A stretch of DNA of 64,000 nt from Panorpa germanica (GCA_963678705.1 OY783213.1:14264451-14328450), one strand, 5' to 3'. Shown: positions 11,900 to 25,718, counted from the stretch's first letter. The notes: generated by a model not told the origin, from the letters alone. Program-made: numbers and translations.

Positions 11900-12670
11900 A
11901 GCAAATTGAGAATATAGTTTTGGTGGTCTCTGGATTGAATTTGACAAGAGAGAGTAAAGTTTCAGATTCCGTCTGTCCAGATCTAAGATTAATCATAGAT
12001 TCCATTCAATTTTATTTAAAATTTGTTAAGCCAAGGTGATTATTGCCCAACTAATATGTACTGATACTCAATCAATATAAGCAATACCTGTCAATCATAT
12101 GAATAAAAACTATAGCTTTTTTAAAATACTGTCGCAATCTTCTCCAATAATAACATCTAACACTGTTCTTTAATTTAATGTCTTCAATATTTATTGATCA
12201 TGTGACACAAAGTCCTTACACGTAGGTTGCTCATCTGTCCAATCCTTAACTGCAGACTGCCAACATAGACTGCTAACTTCACACTGCAGAGCTGGTATTC
12301 AATGTATAGTGTATAGTGGTTGTTATCTATCAGTTCTATCGGCTGCCAGCACTCCAATAAGCCACGTTACCTTTTGTCGTCTTCGTCCTACCGATTGTCG
12401 GTTCCCGGTTGCCAGTTACCAGTTGCCGGCCATTACAGATGACACGAATGCTCCATGTACCAAACGTCTTCCCTTATTAGAAAACTATCATCTATAGAGA
12501 GAATAACACGAAGCGGTTAAAGCAGTAATAAACGATAGTCGCCGGTTTTACAGGACTGTATTCGTGCTTTCGTAACACTTTAATGTAGTGGTGCAATATT
12601 TTAGTATGAATACAGAATACTAGTTTATTCATTTCGATTTAAATTTGGTTAATACTCAGCAATTAACCTG
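11900..12670. other. no supported gene
   Basis: A CT-rich 62-codon plus frame at 12309-12497 has no recognisable motif. The rest is AT-rich. Confidence 0.4.
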
Positions 12671-12671
12671 G

Positions 12672-12824
12672 TTTTTTTTTAAAATATTTATTGGAGAGTA
12701 TCAACTTTTAAAAGTTATTAGCACTTAAAACAATATATACATTAAAACCATTTACAACTTATAAATACGAGTGTGTGTACTTGATAAAGAAATTAAATTA
12801 GATTTGTTGATAAAGACAATAAGG
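12672..12824 (-). repeat. 3'-tail/SINE-like family E, copy 1
   Basis: Read on the minus strand, the copy ends in a poly-A run preceded by AATAAATATTTT. Shared blocks in all copies are GTGTATCAACTTTC-like, TAGCACTTAAAACAATATAT and GAGATTAAATTAGATT-like. Copies: 25991-26138, 32344-32512 and a short one at 46721-46778, all on the minus strand. The 3' poly-A with variable 5' ends suggests a non-LTR retroelement or SINE. Confidence 0.55.
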
Positions 12825-13077
12825 TTTTTCAGACTTTCCCTGCTTTCAAATATCTGCCTGTATTCTTCTTGTTTTAATCTTGGAGACAATGTTTTCCTCT
12901 TTATAAAAAACTATTACTTCGTCGTCGTTTATTGTATTTCTTTTAATTGTTTTTGTCTTTCGAATTTACTATCTTTATTTTAAACTGACCAAATTTAAAA
13001 ATAATCTTAGCCAACCTTTACTTAATATACTTAAATATAACTAATATTTTAATTTCTTTATTCGTTCACCATCCATA

Positions 13078-13500
13078 TCAAATCCATACTTGGTATGGTC
13101 ATATGGTATCCAACTATGGGGTACTGCATCTACTTCTAATATTGAAATAATCCAAAGGTTTCAATCCAAAATACTATGGATTGTCACGAATGGTTTCTAC
13201 CTAATTACATAATACATCGGGATCTGGATACATCCACAGTTAATGAAGAAATAGTGCTTAGAACCAAAGCATACAAGGAGATTATACTTGAACATCCAAA
13301 CAATTTGGCCAGCTGTCTAATGTCCAATAATTCCGCAGTACGCAGACTAAAAAAGAAAGTACCTCAGGACCTATTAGCCAACTAAACAAAATCTAGGATC
13401 TATTAAAATTGAGAGATGAGTCGATGGGCACATACGTATCACTGAATGTCCTCTAAGCAGGACATATTGTAATAATCTTTACTAATCAAATAAAAAAAAA
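13078..13500 (+). pseudogene. Jockey-type LINE ORF2 C-terminal relic
   Basis: Frame 1 (about 13085-13190) gives WSYGIQLWGTASTSNIEIIQ followed by RFQSKIL, the hallmark segment downstream of the reverse transcriptase in Jockey-clade LINEs. After a frameshift near 13185-13195, a second frame continues WFLPNYIIHRDLD, TVNEEI, EHPNNLA, a basic RRLKKKVPQDL tail and a stop at 13383-13385. This order (IQLWG, then RDL, then TVxEEI, then HPNxLA, then RRLxRxxPxDL) is the family's usual C-terminus. A short 3' UTR follows, containing GTCCTCTAAGCAGGAC (a small hairpin), and ends in AAATAAAAAAAAAT at about 13500. The copy is 5'-truncated and inactive. It is a different lineage from the 38-kb LINE, having no RNase H or zinc knuckle in this part. 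Confidence 0.85.
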
Positions 13501-16500
13501 TCCTTCACAAAATCTCTTCTGTCTATGCGTTACATTTTGAAATAGGTTTTGTCTGTCTCTGTCAATAATCATATTAGCTTTACTTCTTTTACTTATATGT
13601 GTTAAACACAATGTCTCAAATTCACTGAAAGAATCGTTCTAACCTAAAAATAGAAACTTCAATTCGGCTCTGTTCCCTCGTAAGATGACTGTCTTCTGTG
13701 TTGTACAAGCGGATGAGATGAAGTTCCCGGTTCAAATGTCGACTATTGAAGTGTCACTTGTCCCTTTTATAACAAAAGTACTTTTTATTATCTAAATGCA
13801 ACTTATAAGTTTAATTAGAATACGGCGGTTGACATAACTAAGACCACCCACAACGAAACACTTCTCTAAACGTAAAAATAATGTCTCAATTAACTAAGGT
13901 TTTATTAAGTTAAGATACTCGTATATTATACAAAACATATATAAAATTATTACCTGTTTATTAACTGCCTTAGTGTTTATTGTTTATTTATTAACTAGCT
14001 ATAAAGTTTGAGGTTAGGACTTCCTTCTTGTCATACCGTTACACCTGCATATATATAGCTCTTGAATAAATATTGTTCCAGAACTCGCCCTGTTTATCTA
14101 CTATTATTATATGTTTTTATTTAAATCGCTCAGAGTGTCTGTTTATTTTATGTTATGGTAAATTTTTAATCTATATCCTAATTAATTATCTAGTTCAAAT
14201 TTTGTATTACCTCTCTTTATGAATGACAATACAATATATTATCTACATAACGTTGGACATTCCCTGTATATGTATTGCATATACATTTGTGTTTAAATGT
14301 GCATTTGCACATACATATGACATCCATTGTAGGTTTGGTATATACATGAATGTATATACCTTGAATATAGTATGTATATCCAAATATTTTTATTAAACTA
14401 TATGATTATTTTTCTCTTTTAGTATTATTTTATAAAAAAAGAATTGATTCACTTTTATTTCAATTATTTCCGTATAAAAGTTTCATGAAACATTTCATTG
14501 TGGAGACGGTTCACTGATTTTACACTGGCAATCGGTTCGTGACCTTAACAAAGGCTCGCCGTTGAAGTAGGTGCTGCCAGTCAAACATCCCATACGTCAC
14601 GTATGCCGGTAAACGGAGAGCTATCACTCAAAAACAAAAGCAACGTTGGTAGCCCCAGTTAGCAGGGTAGCAGGGGGTTGGGGAGGTTTAGGGCTTGTTA
14701 GGATGCCAACAATTCAGAGCATATCTCGGTGATGTTCGCTGGTGAGATGTGTTTGAAAGAAAATAGAAAAACGTGTTCGTTTATTTGTTTTTAACTGCAT
14801 GGTGCTCCTTTTGGAAATCGTGTGATTATTATTTTTACGAATCAATAAGATATTTAACTAATTGCTTGGTTATTGATTTTATGGTATATCAAAAACTCAC
14901 TTCGATTAAAATATGTTTCGTCGAATAAATGTGTTACTATCAGCATCCAGCTATACCAGCAGATCTTAGATGTTATCTCAATACTTGGCAGGATCAAGCG
15001 TATCTTTCTCCCATCAGCTTTCATTCTCTTCCATGTGTATACGATAAATTCAATGCGTTTTTTAATGAAAATAAAATTTTAGTACTTGTAAGTCAAAAAC
15101 ATTAATAATAAATAACTATTGTTTACAAGAGTGTACTTCACAAAAGATAACATAAATTTCACCAATAAATATGCAAAATACAAAATTAAACTAAAATAAA
15201 TATTATTATGAAAGTGTATTCGAAAATAATATTATATATTCTAAACATACGATCTAAATTCTGTTATAAATTAGACACTAGCCTTTCTATGTGTATAACT
15301 ATAGTGCAGTAGTTGGTAATACACTTACACACAGACGTAGGCCATCACCCACCCTTAGAACCTGCACCGTGTATCCACCGCGCATAGAACGTACAAATAA
15401 GTATGCTTCGGGGCGTCTCGTTTGGTCGGCAAATAGATTTCAGCTGCGGTCAGCGCTGACGGCTCCAAATATTTGCGAGCTTGGTGCTTGCCTCCTATAT
15501 CCTCCCCTAAATTAACTACCCCCCGCATAACCCACACTATTCCATCGAAACTACCTCGGTATGTTAGTTGTAGAATAAGTCAAGAGATGGGCAGGAGGAT
15601 TGTGTATTAGAACGCCGTATTATACCTTTGCCGCGAGGGTGAGGGTATGGGAGTTGGAATCCCCACCCCTGGTGGTGCTCTACGGTCACAGAAAGCACTG
15701 GGTTGAGAACGAAAGGGGTTTGCAGCGTGACACCGAGCTTTTTAGATATGATTTACGTCTTAACCCGGTTTTAAATTATGTGAACGCTGGTGTATACGTC
15801 GTACGGTATACAAAAGGGTGATTTTAGATTGGTTCACAATTAATTTAAACGCTATATTGACTCTACTGAAACTGATTAACTCTTTTGATCAAACATCTCA
15901 AGGAAATCATTCACATTTTTCCCGAAACTCATTCCTTTTTTTGTAATTTATTATACATTAAAGTAAAAGTAATTAATTTATTCAAGAAAGAAAAAATATT
16001 AAAAAGATTTTCATTAAATCTTCTTTTTAAATTCATCTCACATTGCTTTTGGCATAATAATATTGATAACTGGTACAGGGTACTTCTTACAGAATCCTTT
16101 TTGCTGTAAATATTTTAATTATCATGAAGATACATTTTTAAAAGCTGTGAGAATCGGAGACTGTGATGGAAAGCGTCACAAACTCATCGAATTTTTCGTA
16201 TCAATCGTACAAATCACGGGAAGGCGTATGTAGCGACCACTATTGATTCTGGTGGTATGATTAGGAGTGTTTTGATTATATTAATGAGCTGAGAAATTGA
16301 CTTATATAAAAATGGGACATAAAACGTTGTATATCAGTTTATTCTTTACGTAAGAAATGACTTTTGTTAAATAAACAAATATAAATGTATTTAGAATTTT
16401 TGCAGGATCACGTTAAATAAAAACGTTTCATTATTTATTGAATTTCCATCAGCGATGATTTGTCGTCTTTATTTCCCTGCATCTCAAGGTTGTTAGATAT

Positions 16501-17565
16501 TCAGAATGTCAATTTCCTAAACAAATTACATTTGTTAACATCAAGAGATTATAAGTCCTTTCTTTACCTTTGACTGCTAATTGGGTCTTGCATTGTGAAT
16601 GCATCATCTTCATTGACCTTTTTACCATGTGCCTGTCCCAGGAGTTGGCGTCGCCCACAAGGATGACGGGAAGAGTAAGAGGTAGGGGATGTTTCAGAAC
16701 TGTAGGTGGCGGCAGTCACTCACACACCTTGGCGTATGTAGAAACAAAACCCTTCGCGACTCTCCATGAGTCGGTCTCTGTATGTTAGGTAGATTCACCA
16801 TTCACCCTATGGTCCCAGCAAACTAAGGGGTGGTGAGCTGTAGGAACCCAGCGCCTCTGGTAGAGAGATTTATAGCTCCGAGTAGGGTGACATCCCGCGT
16901 TTAATTATAATACTTTATTGCCCAATAAATCAGACGTTAGTATGGCCTCTCTGTATGCGATATGGTGGTCGCTTGATGCTGATACTGATGCTGATGTTGC
17001 TGATGTTACTCTTCTTCTTGTGTCTTGTCTTTTTACTTTATGCCGAGCTGAGCTGCTGTGAGTTGAGGTGAGATCATTCCATAAAAAAATGACAGCTTAA
17101 GATAACTGATATTGTTTTTTGGAATATTTATTGCGAAAGATGTCAAACTTTGTTTTCGTCATGATATATACCAGTAGATATATTACGTCATGCTTTACCG
17201 CTGAAGGTCGATGGTACTATATTATGGAGGTCTATGTGGTGCGTTAACCATGCCATGGAATTTACTATTGTATGTATTGGCCTGACGTCATAGTTACGCC
17301 TACCACCTTCTCTAGAAATAGATGCTTTCATCTAAATTTAACAATTAACTAAAAAGCAACAGTTCTGCTTGAATTCAAGCAGATGCATTGATTCAGTTTT
17401 TGCTTGAACTTTAAGGTGAAACGATACTTGCAATTTTTGATTTGCGAAATATAGATGGTGATACCATACAGCAGGTTAAATCAGTGACGTAGCCAAAAGT
17501 CCTGGTTCAAAAAGAAACTGGGGCCCTAACTAAACTGTTTAGGTTTTATCGATTATATATAAAAC
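13501..17565. other. intergenic or intronic stretch, no supported gene
   Basis: GC-richer islands at 14500-14740, 15290-15830 and 16560-16910 carry several 60-75-codon frames without motifs. At 16606-16639 there is a good pyrimidine tract ending in CCCAG, followed by about 40 bases and a GAGGTAGGGG donor-like site (a possible micro-exon, unproven). Palindromic ATATAC/GTATAT sequence lies around 14270-14365. Confidence 0.4.
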
Positions 17566-17570
17566 GTACA

Positions 17571-17636
17571 TTTTAAAAGAGTATTTCTGAACTATAACAA
17601 TAATTAATAATAAATTTCAGAAATACTGTTTTAAAA
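17571..17636. repeat. inverted repeat, 21-bp arms, hairpin-forming
   Basis: The arms TTTTAAAAGAGTATTTCTGA (plus A) and TTCAGAAATACTGTTTTAAA (plus A) pair over 21 positions with one mismatch around a 24-nt AT-rich loop. Size and shape fit a small hairpin transcript or the core of a miniature element. No target duplication was seen. Confidence 0.6.
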
Positions 17637-17639
17637 GTG

Positions 17640-20600
17640 ATTCATAAAATGTTTCACTCATGTAAATCAGATCTGTTCGATCACGATCATTGTTCGCAAA
17701 ACTCAGGAATACGGGCACCGGTTATTACTGTATACCTCACAACAATGCTTAGCTGGTCTACCTTCGATAAATCTAAATCTAAACTGTTCTTTTTATAAAA
17801 TGAAATAAAAACTGTGATTTCTCATAAGCCTCAATGTTAAATACAAAAAAATTCAAAGTTCAATATGTTTTTACTGGTTCCCTGCAGTTTTTCTAAAATT
17901 CAACGAGATCATTATCTTATTATAATCTACTAATACGCCAAATTTTAGAAAATTTCAAACGGTAACAAGAAAATGTTCAAGTTTTTTCAGTTACAATATA
18001 ATTTATAATCATAATTGGAGTATCAAATATTAATTAAAACTACAAACGAACAGTCGATATGAACGCCCCATTAATTAACCCCAAACTGTGCTGGTATTTA
18101 TCGTACAGTTTAGTTTCTCCATCTATTTATGGCACTTGTCACCCATATCTTTTTCAAACCTTTGTTTAAAGACAAATTCAGCATGTAGGATTTAAAGCAA
18201 AGCCTTGAGTCACCGGCGAAGCAACATCCCATGTCGGAAAATCTCAAGATTATTTTAGTTAGTGCATCAATAAATTAAACGCCTTTTGTCGGGGCTTGAC
18301 ACATTTCTACCTCTCGATGTTAATTCTCAACTGGTTTAATTTGAATACCGCTTACGTAAACGGTCCTTTAGTTTGTTAAGTGACAACGAGGACAACATCA
18401 CCAACAAGCAAGAAGGATTCCACTAACTACAAGGTCCGACAAGAAAAATCAATTAGATGGTTCGTTCGTGCCAGCAGAGAGAGGTGCCGATTTTGTATAG
18501 AATTCGGTGGGCTTGGCTGATGAGGTATTTGCGTTTAAAAATACGCGCTGAAGAATCTGATAAAGGTTGCAGATTGCAATAAATGTAATTTGTCAAGTTG
18601 TAGTGACGTCACAAAAATGAATTGGAAACTGGAAGTAGTAATATGTAGACTAATGATAGGTCATAGAAATTTTAGACGCTCGGCTCGTGTTGACAGTGAC
18701 AGTCAAGCCGAGCACTTCAATCACGAACTATGTTTGCCAACCCAATTATCAACCTATTACTCCTATCAATCTAACCCCAGCCAATCATCAAAATGTGATA
18801 TGTAGTGTTACCCACTAGAAATATAAACCATGGTTGTATTTCCGATAAAATGTTTTAAATTCAAAGTTCAAGAAGGTTTTTCATCCCTTAAAGAATTCAC
18901 CATCATAAAGTATGCACTGTATTTCAAGCAGTCTGCAGCCAATTGTAATTCTGTCTTACGTAGTTTGTCTTCGATATTTGAATATTCTGAAATACTGTAC
19001 ACTGTGATTGGGTAGATATATTCCTGTCGCGTCTTGTCGCGTACACATTTACTGTTTTATAATTTATATTTCGATACGTCGTGGTTGGTACATGACAGAG
19101 GTGTACTCAAGTTTAATACACTATTATCTTGGTATTAAGAAGGGCCCATAACCTTTAGATACATATTTTCAGACTCGTTTTAGGTTTTTCTTCTTCATCC
19201 TTCAATTTCTAGCCGTTGATGTTATTATTTCACATAAAGGTACCCATATATTTGACAAAGATCGCCCAAGTTGTAGAATAAAATGTATTAAGGCTATTTT
19301 GTACACACAACATATGAATCCTGCTTTTACGAACATGTACTTTTTTAACTGCATTTATAAACACCAGAATTATTTTCTTTCGGTTACTTGAAGTATATTT
19401 GTTTACATATCAAATATCAGTAACTTGAAATATCTAGGCAAAAGTGACCCACACTTTAAATTTAAAATGTTCAAGCCTTGGGAATTTGAATCGATTACAA
19501 CCAAACTGCTCTATTTTGCAGGCCCGTAAACATTATATGATTAGAAGGTCAAATTACAATACTTAACATTGTGAGGCAACTTAATTAGCTTTGAATGACC
19601 TTGAGAAGAAGTCTATCTTTGTCAGACATAGACCTTTGAAGCATCATCTAATGTCAAAGGGATTAAGTTGCGGTGTTTACAATCTCAATAAATGTCATTT
19701 CCTGAAAATGTGTGTAAGAAATTATTCAAGCAAGTAAATAGTAAGTAGTATTGGGCCAAAAGGGCTGCAGACGTAGAAATGTGAGGTCCTAGACAACAAC
19801 TGGACACGTACAAATTAATTATAATTTTTTTTTTGCGGAATAAGTCACAAGCACCTGTATTAATTGTGTTAAGATGTCTTTCTTGTTATTCGAAATTCTT
19901 GTTCTTAAAATTATATATCAACTTTTTTTTCCTATTAACATAATCATCAAATGTTCTAAGTAGACCGTTTTAAGAATTACAGAACCTTAAGAAATCTCTT
20001 TTATGGATTAAATGGTGTATGATTGAATATTACTAGGTTTTACTTAAGTTAATTATTACATGTTTTTAGAGTAACATTAATATTTTCCGTTTGTCGAGAC
20101 TAAACAATTAAAATAAGATGTTATGGTGTAAATAAAGTCCGCCTCTGCTTAAGCTTTCAGAGTCTGTGAATACTCGAATCCGTGAGTTTCCTTATAAAAC
20201 CACGAGATATGTCAAAACCGTTGTGCCAACAATTTATGTATGATCATTCAAAAAACCCAATAAATAAATAAAGACATCGACGTGACACAAATCATAAACC
20301 TAATTTTAAATATTAAATTAATAAATTATGATAATTTAAATACACTAATAATGTGAACAAAGTATTGGACAGTTTTAATATCATAACGAAACCTTGAGAA
20401 TTTTGTTTTTTTTTTGTTAATTCATCAAATATAATAAATTTGAAATTCCTATACAGTCGAATAAACTACGCCTGCGCATTCTCTGAAAGTTAAACCTGTG
20501 TGTTATGCCGTTCCAATAAATATAAATAAAAGAGTATTATAATTTTATATATTTAGAATCATGTTAAATAAATAATCGTGCGTTTATTTTAATAAATTGA

Positions 20601-22830
20601 ATTAACAATCAAAAAATGTGACTGGAAGTACAGACATTGCAAAAAGTTCATTTTAACATAATAATGGTCTGGTACACTATAGAAGATAAGTTTATATGTT
20701 GGTGTTGCCAAAAGTATCCCAGAATTGTTACTTGTACAGCAGCCTAAAATTGAAGGTCCTGTCAATAACCAAACATTGTAAAATAATCTAAAATTATAAT
20801 ATAAACATTTTATTCGTTTACGGTTTTTATTAAATTTTACATTAATTTGCATAATAGCTCATTAATCTGTTGTCAAATTTTAACTGTTGTTAATTAAAAA
20901 TCCTATTAATATTTCATTAAAGTTTATAATTTTCCACAAATCCACAAATACATTATCACCTGCAGTTTGAGACACATAAATTCGACGTTCGATGAATCCA
21001 CTAAGAAGAAGAACATAACTTTAGCAGTCTAGCACAGTTGATTATTAATCACTTTCTAGTTTCTAATAATAAATTCCATGAATTATCATAATAAGAAACC
21101 GATAAATTCAAATGAAACTGTCAAATGACTTATTTAAATTTATTAGAGATATAACATAAATATGCACAGATTGCCATCTATGAACTAAAACCGAAAATAT
21201 TACAATTGAGAATCTGACTTGAAGTATATATATAAAATGATAAATAATCAACACTTCTACATTATTAGTTATATCGAAAAAACCTGCTGGAGCTTGCCAG
21301 CCACCGTTAAGCAAAACAGTGATTTAGAACTTCTTGAGCAAACTGTGCTATTACCATTTTGATGTGTAATTTCGAAAACAATAGTTTATTAGTATACTTA
21401 ATATAAGCATACTTGTAACAGTTCGAAATCAAGAAACATTTTAATATAATAATCAAAATAAACTTGAGATTTATTAAACAACTACCTTAATACTTCACGA
21501 TTTTCTTTAGAACTATTTTTTACCTATTAATTAATTAAATGTTTAATTATTGTTGGAATTAATCAACATAATAAAGTGTTCCTATTAACTAAGGCAAACG
21601 AATAGTTGAGGAGAGGAAGAGGACGCGGGGTAGGTGACTCTGAACAGCTGACTGTGACTGAGATTAGCGAGCTACATTTTAACGAATGGTTACAAACATT
21701 TTGATCTAAGATTTCTCACCACGTTGTGTAGTCAACAACACTAGTTGTATAAATACACTGGCTGATGTTGTTACAGTTAAGAGTAAGTAATGAATGCAGC
21801 TAATTAGCGTCCTTCATCTACTGGCGTCTGACATTCCGACTCTTCAATGTAGCAGAGCTTGTTATATTTATTGTAGTTATCAATTGAGTTAGTCCAGGAG
21901 AACTACGGATTTTATTTTAATGTATTATTAAAAAAATTAAACACTTTTTCAAACATATTTGTATACTAATACTTAAGGTACAAGGTTGCCAGTTCTTAAA
22001 TTAGATGCATAGAATACATTTCTTTTAGATCCCAGGCGAAATATATTTCACTGAATCAAGTGTTAGCTTTCGTTGTCTTCTCACAAATTTAACCATAAAG
22101 TAAACCTTTTTTTTTGGCGAATCTCAAAATGTTTATATTTTAAAAGTTTGAACTTTACAACTTTGAAAAGTTAATTGTATCTACGAGTATTTCTAACCAT
22201 TGACGTCCAAAATTGTGCAAAGCGCCTCTCAAGACATTTGTTTTACTTGCCTTTTGGTTAATTGATTAATACGGCACGTAGGACTAATAACTCCTTTGCT
22301 TTATATTAGGTAGACACCACTAAATTATATTATCTTATTATATTTTTATTATCAATAATATCTGGAATAGATATTTACATTTTGTATATTTCGTACGCTC
22401 AATAAGTTTCTTTGTACATATTTTCTTCTGGTCTAAATTTTGCAATTCTTCTGTCTAAGACGAAACAATGACATCGTTACAATTTTAGCAGTGATATAAA
22501 ATATTGTGACAATTTTATGTAAGTTAAATACATTAATATTTGTATATCAATATAACCTATAACCTGATTGGCCTTAATAAAATTTAATATAATAGTAATC
22601 GATCTGGTAATTGCCAGTCCTATAGACCATACGCTGCCTTATTGTAGTATTAACAACTAATTTAGATTGATGCACTTGGCCACATTATTTGGGTTTTTTT
22701 CTTATTATAAATGTCTATCCTAAATTTTTATTCTGATATATTCATTTATAATTTATTCTATCAAAGGCTCTTTTGCTCTTTTACAGCCTTAATAGTCTAA
22801 GGGTTAATCGAGAGATCCTTTCATACCTAT
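17640..22830. other. AT-rich stretch, nothing supported
   Basis: Short frames at 18451-18578, 18590-18805, 18830-19015, 20589-20852 and 21108-21314 show no motifs. A TGACGTCAC site lies near 18605. No repeat family identified elsewhere in the window is recognised here. Confidence 0.4.
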
Positions 22831-22835
22831 AAAAG

Positions 22836-23062
22836 GTCCAGGAAATATATTTAATAAGTCTTAATTTAATCTCAATTAAAATTATATTTCAATTTAAATA
22901 TGGAACTTAAAAATTAGTTTTTCTAAACTACGAGTACTTTTAAATTGTTTTCTTTTTTTAATATAATTTCTTTTTATATCGTTCATCATTTAATATAATA
23001 ATATTAATTAATAACATTAATTTTTATTTTCCAATATAATAATACATATATATTTCCTGGAC
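22836..23062. repeat. possible small TIR element
   Basis: GTCCAGGAAATATAT at about 22838 is mirrored by ATATATTTCCTGGAC ending at about 23062. They bound roughly 225 bp of very AT-rich DNA, the size and composition of a MITE. No convincing target-site duplication flanks it, so the inverted pair could be incidental. Confidence 0.3.
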
Positions 23063-23065
23063 TAA

Positions 23066-23275
23066 GTCACCGGTTTTTGCATTCGTCATAAAGTACAGGA
23101 TACTGGCCACAACATATTTGTTACATTTAGAATTTTAGACACATCAGAGACAGGCTTTGAGAGTGAAAAGTTGATACAACGCATTTCAAAGGCGCTAAAG
23201 AGTATCGTTAGACACGTCTTGAGACAGTACGCTGACGGTGGCGACACATTCGTCAAACGGAAAACGGGACAGTAA
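23066..23275 (+). CDS. Met-less open frame, possible exon
   Basis: A 69-codon frame lies between in-frame stops in a locally GC-richer patch. It contains no Met, and its composition is mixed and protein-like (RILDTSETGFESEKLIQRIS, then KALKSIVRHVLRQYADGG). The plausible upstream AG and downstream GT sites are weak. A 71-codon minus-strand frame at 23086-23301 is its shadow, or the reverse. No family recognised. Confidence 0.15.
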   Translation, partial: VTGFCIRHKVQDTGHNIFVTFRILDTSETGFESEKLIQRISKALKSIVRHVLRQYADGGDTFVKRKTGQ

Positions 23276-24161
23276 CGAAACACCTGCCAACGGTCCGTCA
23301 ATCTGTCAGGCTAACCAACTTAAAGTTACAAAGGAACGTTTACGTTTCCAAAACATATAAATTATGTTATTAATAATATTTATTAATAATTTAATGGTTT
23401 TTGCTTATGAAATATTCTGAATTTAATTGAATACGGTGTAGATTTATAGTAATGTTTGCAGTGGAAATAACACGATTATCCACTAATCAGTCAATTGGAC
23501 TAAGACTTATTTTGGAGTCTGAAACTTTTGATTTATTATTAATACAGTCGTCATGCTTTATAAATCAAGAATATTTTAATTAGGTTTGTGGTATTTCCTG
23601 TTTATATATATGTATAAACAAATTACGACAATTCTTTGAATTATATAACTAATTTTCGTACCCGTAATGTATTTAACATAATTTTGTTCCAAACTATATA
23701 AGAACCTTATTGAAAGACTACAAAATTGCGCGGTAATATTTATTATTAAAAAATAAGCACCTGATATTTGGAAAAATACTATCAACGTATATAAGGGGAA
23801 GGACATATGGGGCGTCTAAAAGCAAAGGGATGTAAGTGACAAATTTTTGAAAATTTGAGATAATCAGCGCAAACGATAAAAGATGTAATAAACTATTTAG
23901 TGGCACAGAGATATAAGCGAAAACTTGGACAGATTTTACTATATAGCGTGAATTCTGAAACCTACTGAACGAAAACGTTTTGTATAAAGGGTTATAGCTA
24001 GTATAATAATGTTTAGTTTAAAAATAGCAGAGTTGTATTCAGAAAAATGTCGTAAATTTTTATTAGAATTAGAATTAAATATAAGACTTTCTGTCTTTTC
24101 AGGCGGGTAGTCTCTAAAATAGTTTTCTAAATTATATTCACTCGCCAAGTCTATTATCTTA

Positions 24162-24507
24162 TCTTAATATATATAAATTACGTGTCACTGTGTTGTCCGC
24201 TATGGACTCCTAAACTACTTAACCGATTTTAATGAAATTTGTACACCGTGTGCAGTTTGACCCAACTTGAAAGATAGGATAGCTTACATCTCAATTTATT
24301 TATCTTATTGCTAATTATTTGTCTATTAATTATCTGTATATGACATATGACATCGGGCGACGATGATGGCGACATCTGTTGACTAGATTGAGTAAATATT
24401 CTGTTGAGTAAATCGAAATCTGTTGACTAGATTGAGTAAATATTCAATAGATGGCGCTATGTAATGTAATATGACAAAAACACAGCAACGCGTGGCCGGG
24501 ACAGCTA

Positions 24508-24508
<1 letters not shown>
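24162..24508 (+). mobile_element. non-autonomous Helitron
   Basis: The element begins TCTTAATATATATAAATTAC just after an A. It ends GCGTGGCCGGGACAGCTAG (CTAG at 24505-24508) just before a T, which fits the A^T insertion and the TC...CTRR ends of Helitrons. The 5' part (TGTCCGCTATGGACTCCTAA, then ACCGATTTTAATGAAATTTG) and the 3' CGCGTGGCCGGG-CAGCTAGT end are the pattern common in arthropod Helitrons. A 28-bp direct repeat (24374-24401 and 24418-24445, containing TTGACTAGATTGAGTAAATA) lies inside. No Rep/helicase coding is present, so movement would need an autonomous partner. A long perfect 3' hairpin stem is not obvious. Confidence 0.8.
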
Positions 24509-24591
<83 letters not shown>

Positions 24592-24592
24592 T
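24509..24592. repeat. (TA)n microsatellite
   Basis: An uninterrupted TA dinucleotide run to about 24580, then one TG variant. It abuts the Helitron 3' end, consistent with insertion into, or expansion at, an AT-repeat target. Confidence 0.95.
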
Positions 24593-25715
24593 GCACTAGA
24601 TTTAATTGATATTAATTTTATTGAAATCAGTCACTCAGAAGAATTGTTCATTATTCTTTATTTGATATCGCTATTTAATCGACTATAAAAAGTCATTAGT
24701 AATTAATTGTATTTAATTTGTACAAAGTAACGATAAAGGTACGTTTATAATTAAATATAAAGGTTATAAGTTAAAACAAAGTTTTATCTATTATTTATTT
24801 TAAATGATCAGATAAAATACAAGTACAATAAAAGAAATGGTTTTTTATTCTAACGTCTTGTAAACGGAGCATATTTTTTATTTGAAATTGTTTTTTCGCT
24901 TGGAAATTTTATTTAATGTTTAATTAGTTTGCATTTTAGTACAAGACTTGAGTTCAATATATTTTTAATTAATATTGATAGTTGGGTGTTGTGTTCAGGT
25001 AATTGCGTTATTCATCTGCATCAATTGATCTGGGTAGAATAAGGGATTTAGAATATCAATAAGAATTCAATATATCACTTACCTTTTAACAGTGAAATAA
25101 TAATTTTAGGTTATGATCATATCTTTCTACAAACACGATAAGATGGATGGAGATTTGAAAACTGAAATTCTAATTTAAATAATTAACTAACAAGTTTTAT
25201 TTTCTTTATTAATGAGAGTAAATATTTTTTAAAAAACTGAAAGTTATAATATCCTTAAGCGTTTAGTTCTAAAAAGTTTTTACTATAGTTTTAATATTCT
25301 AATATTTTGTATATTGTTAAACAGGCATACAGATTTAATGATGAGAATCACTTGATTAATTTTCTTTTTCTTTTGTTCTAGGTAAGACATCTCTTTTCTA
25401 TCATCATACGTAATGTAAGTAGAGACTTCTTATTACATCCAATATACCAAGAAATTCGGAGCTATAAGAGCAGTAATCTTAGATTCTCAGGTAGAAAATT
25501 GTCTAGCGCTGCAAGATTCAGTTTCTACTCCTCATATAAAAATTATCTTGCATTGCAAGATTACCACAAGTTACTCCCAAGGCTCATGTTCCATGTTATG
25601 GTATATACAAGTTGGCTAAGGATAATCAGGCCGCTCTGACCTATTAGAATATTCATATATGCGACAAATCTATCTTAATAAAACTGCTAGTGGTTTCGGA
25701 CTACTGCATCCGACT
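24593..25715. other. AT-rich stretch, nothing recognised
   Basis: No coding frame, RNA gene or repeat family copy is visible. Confidence 0.5.
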
Positions 25716-25718
25716 ACT

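Noticed and set aside
16640-16680. Possible 40-nt micro-exon after CCTGTCCCAG
   Set aside because: Good acceptor and fair donor, but too short to judge coding and without a partner exon.
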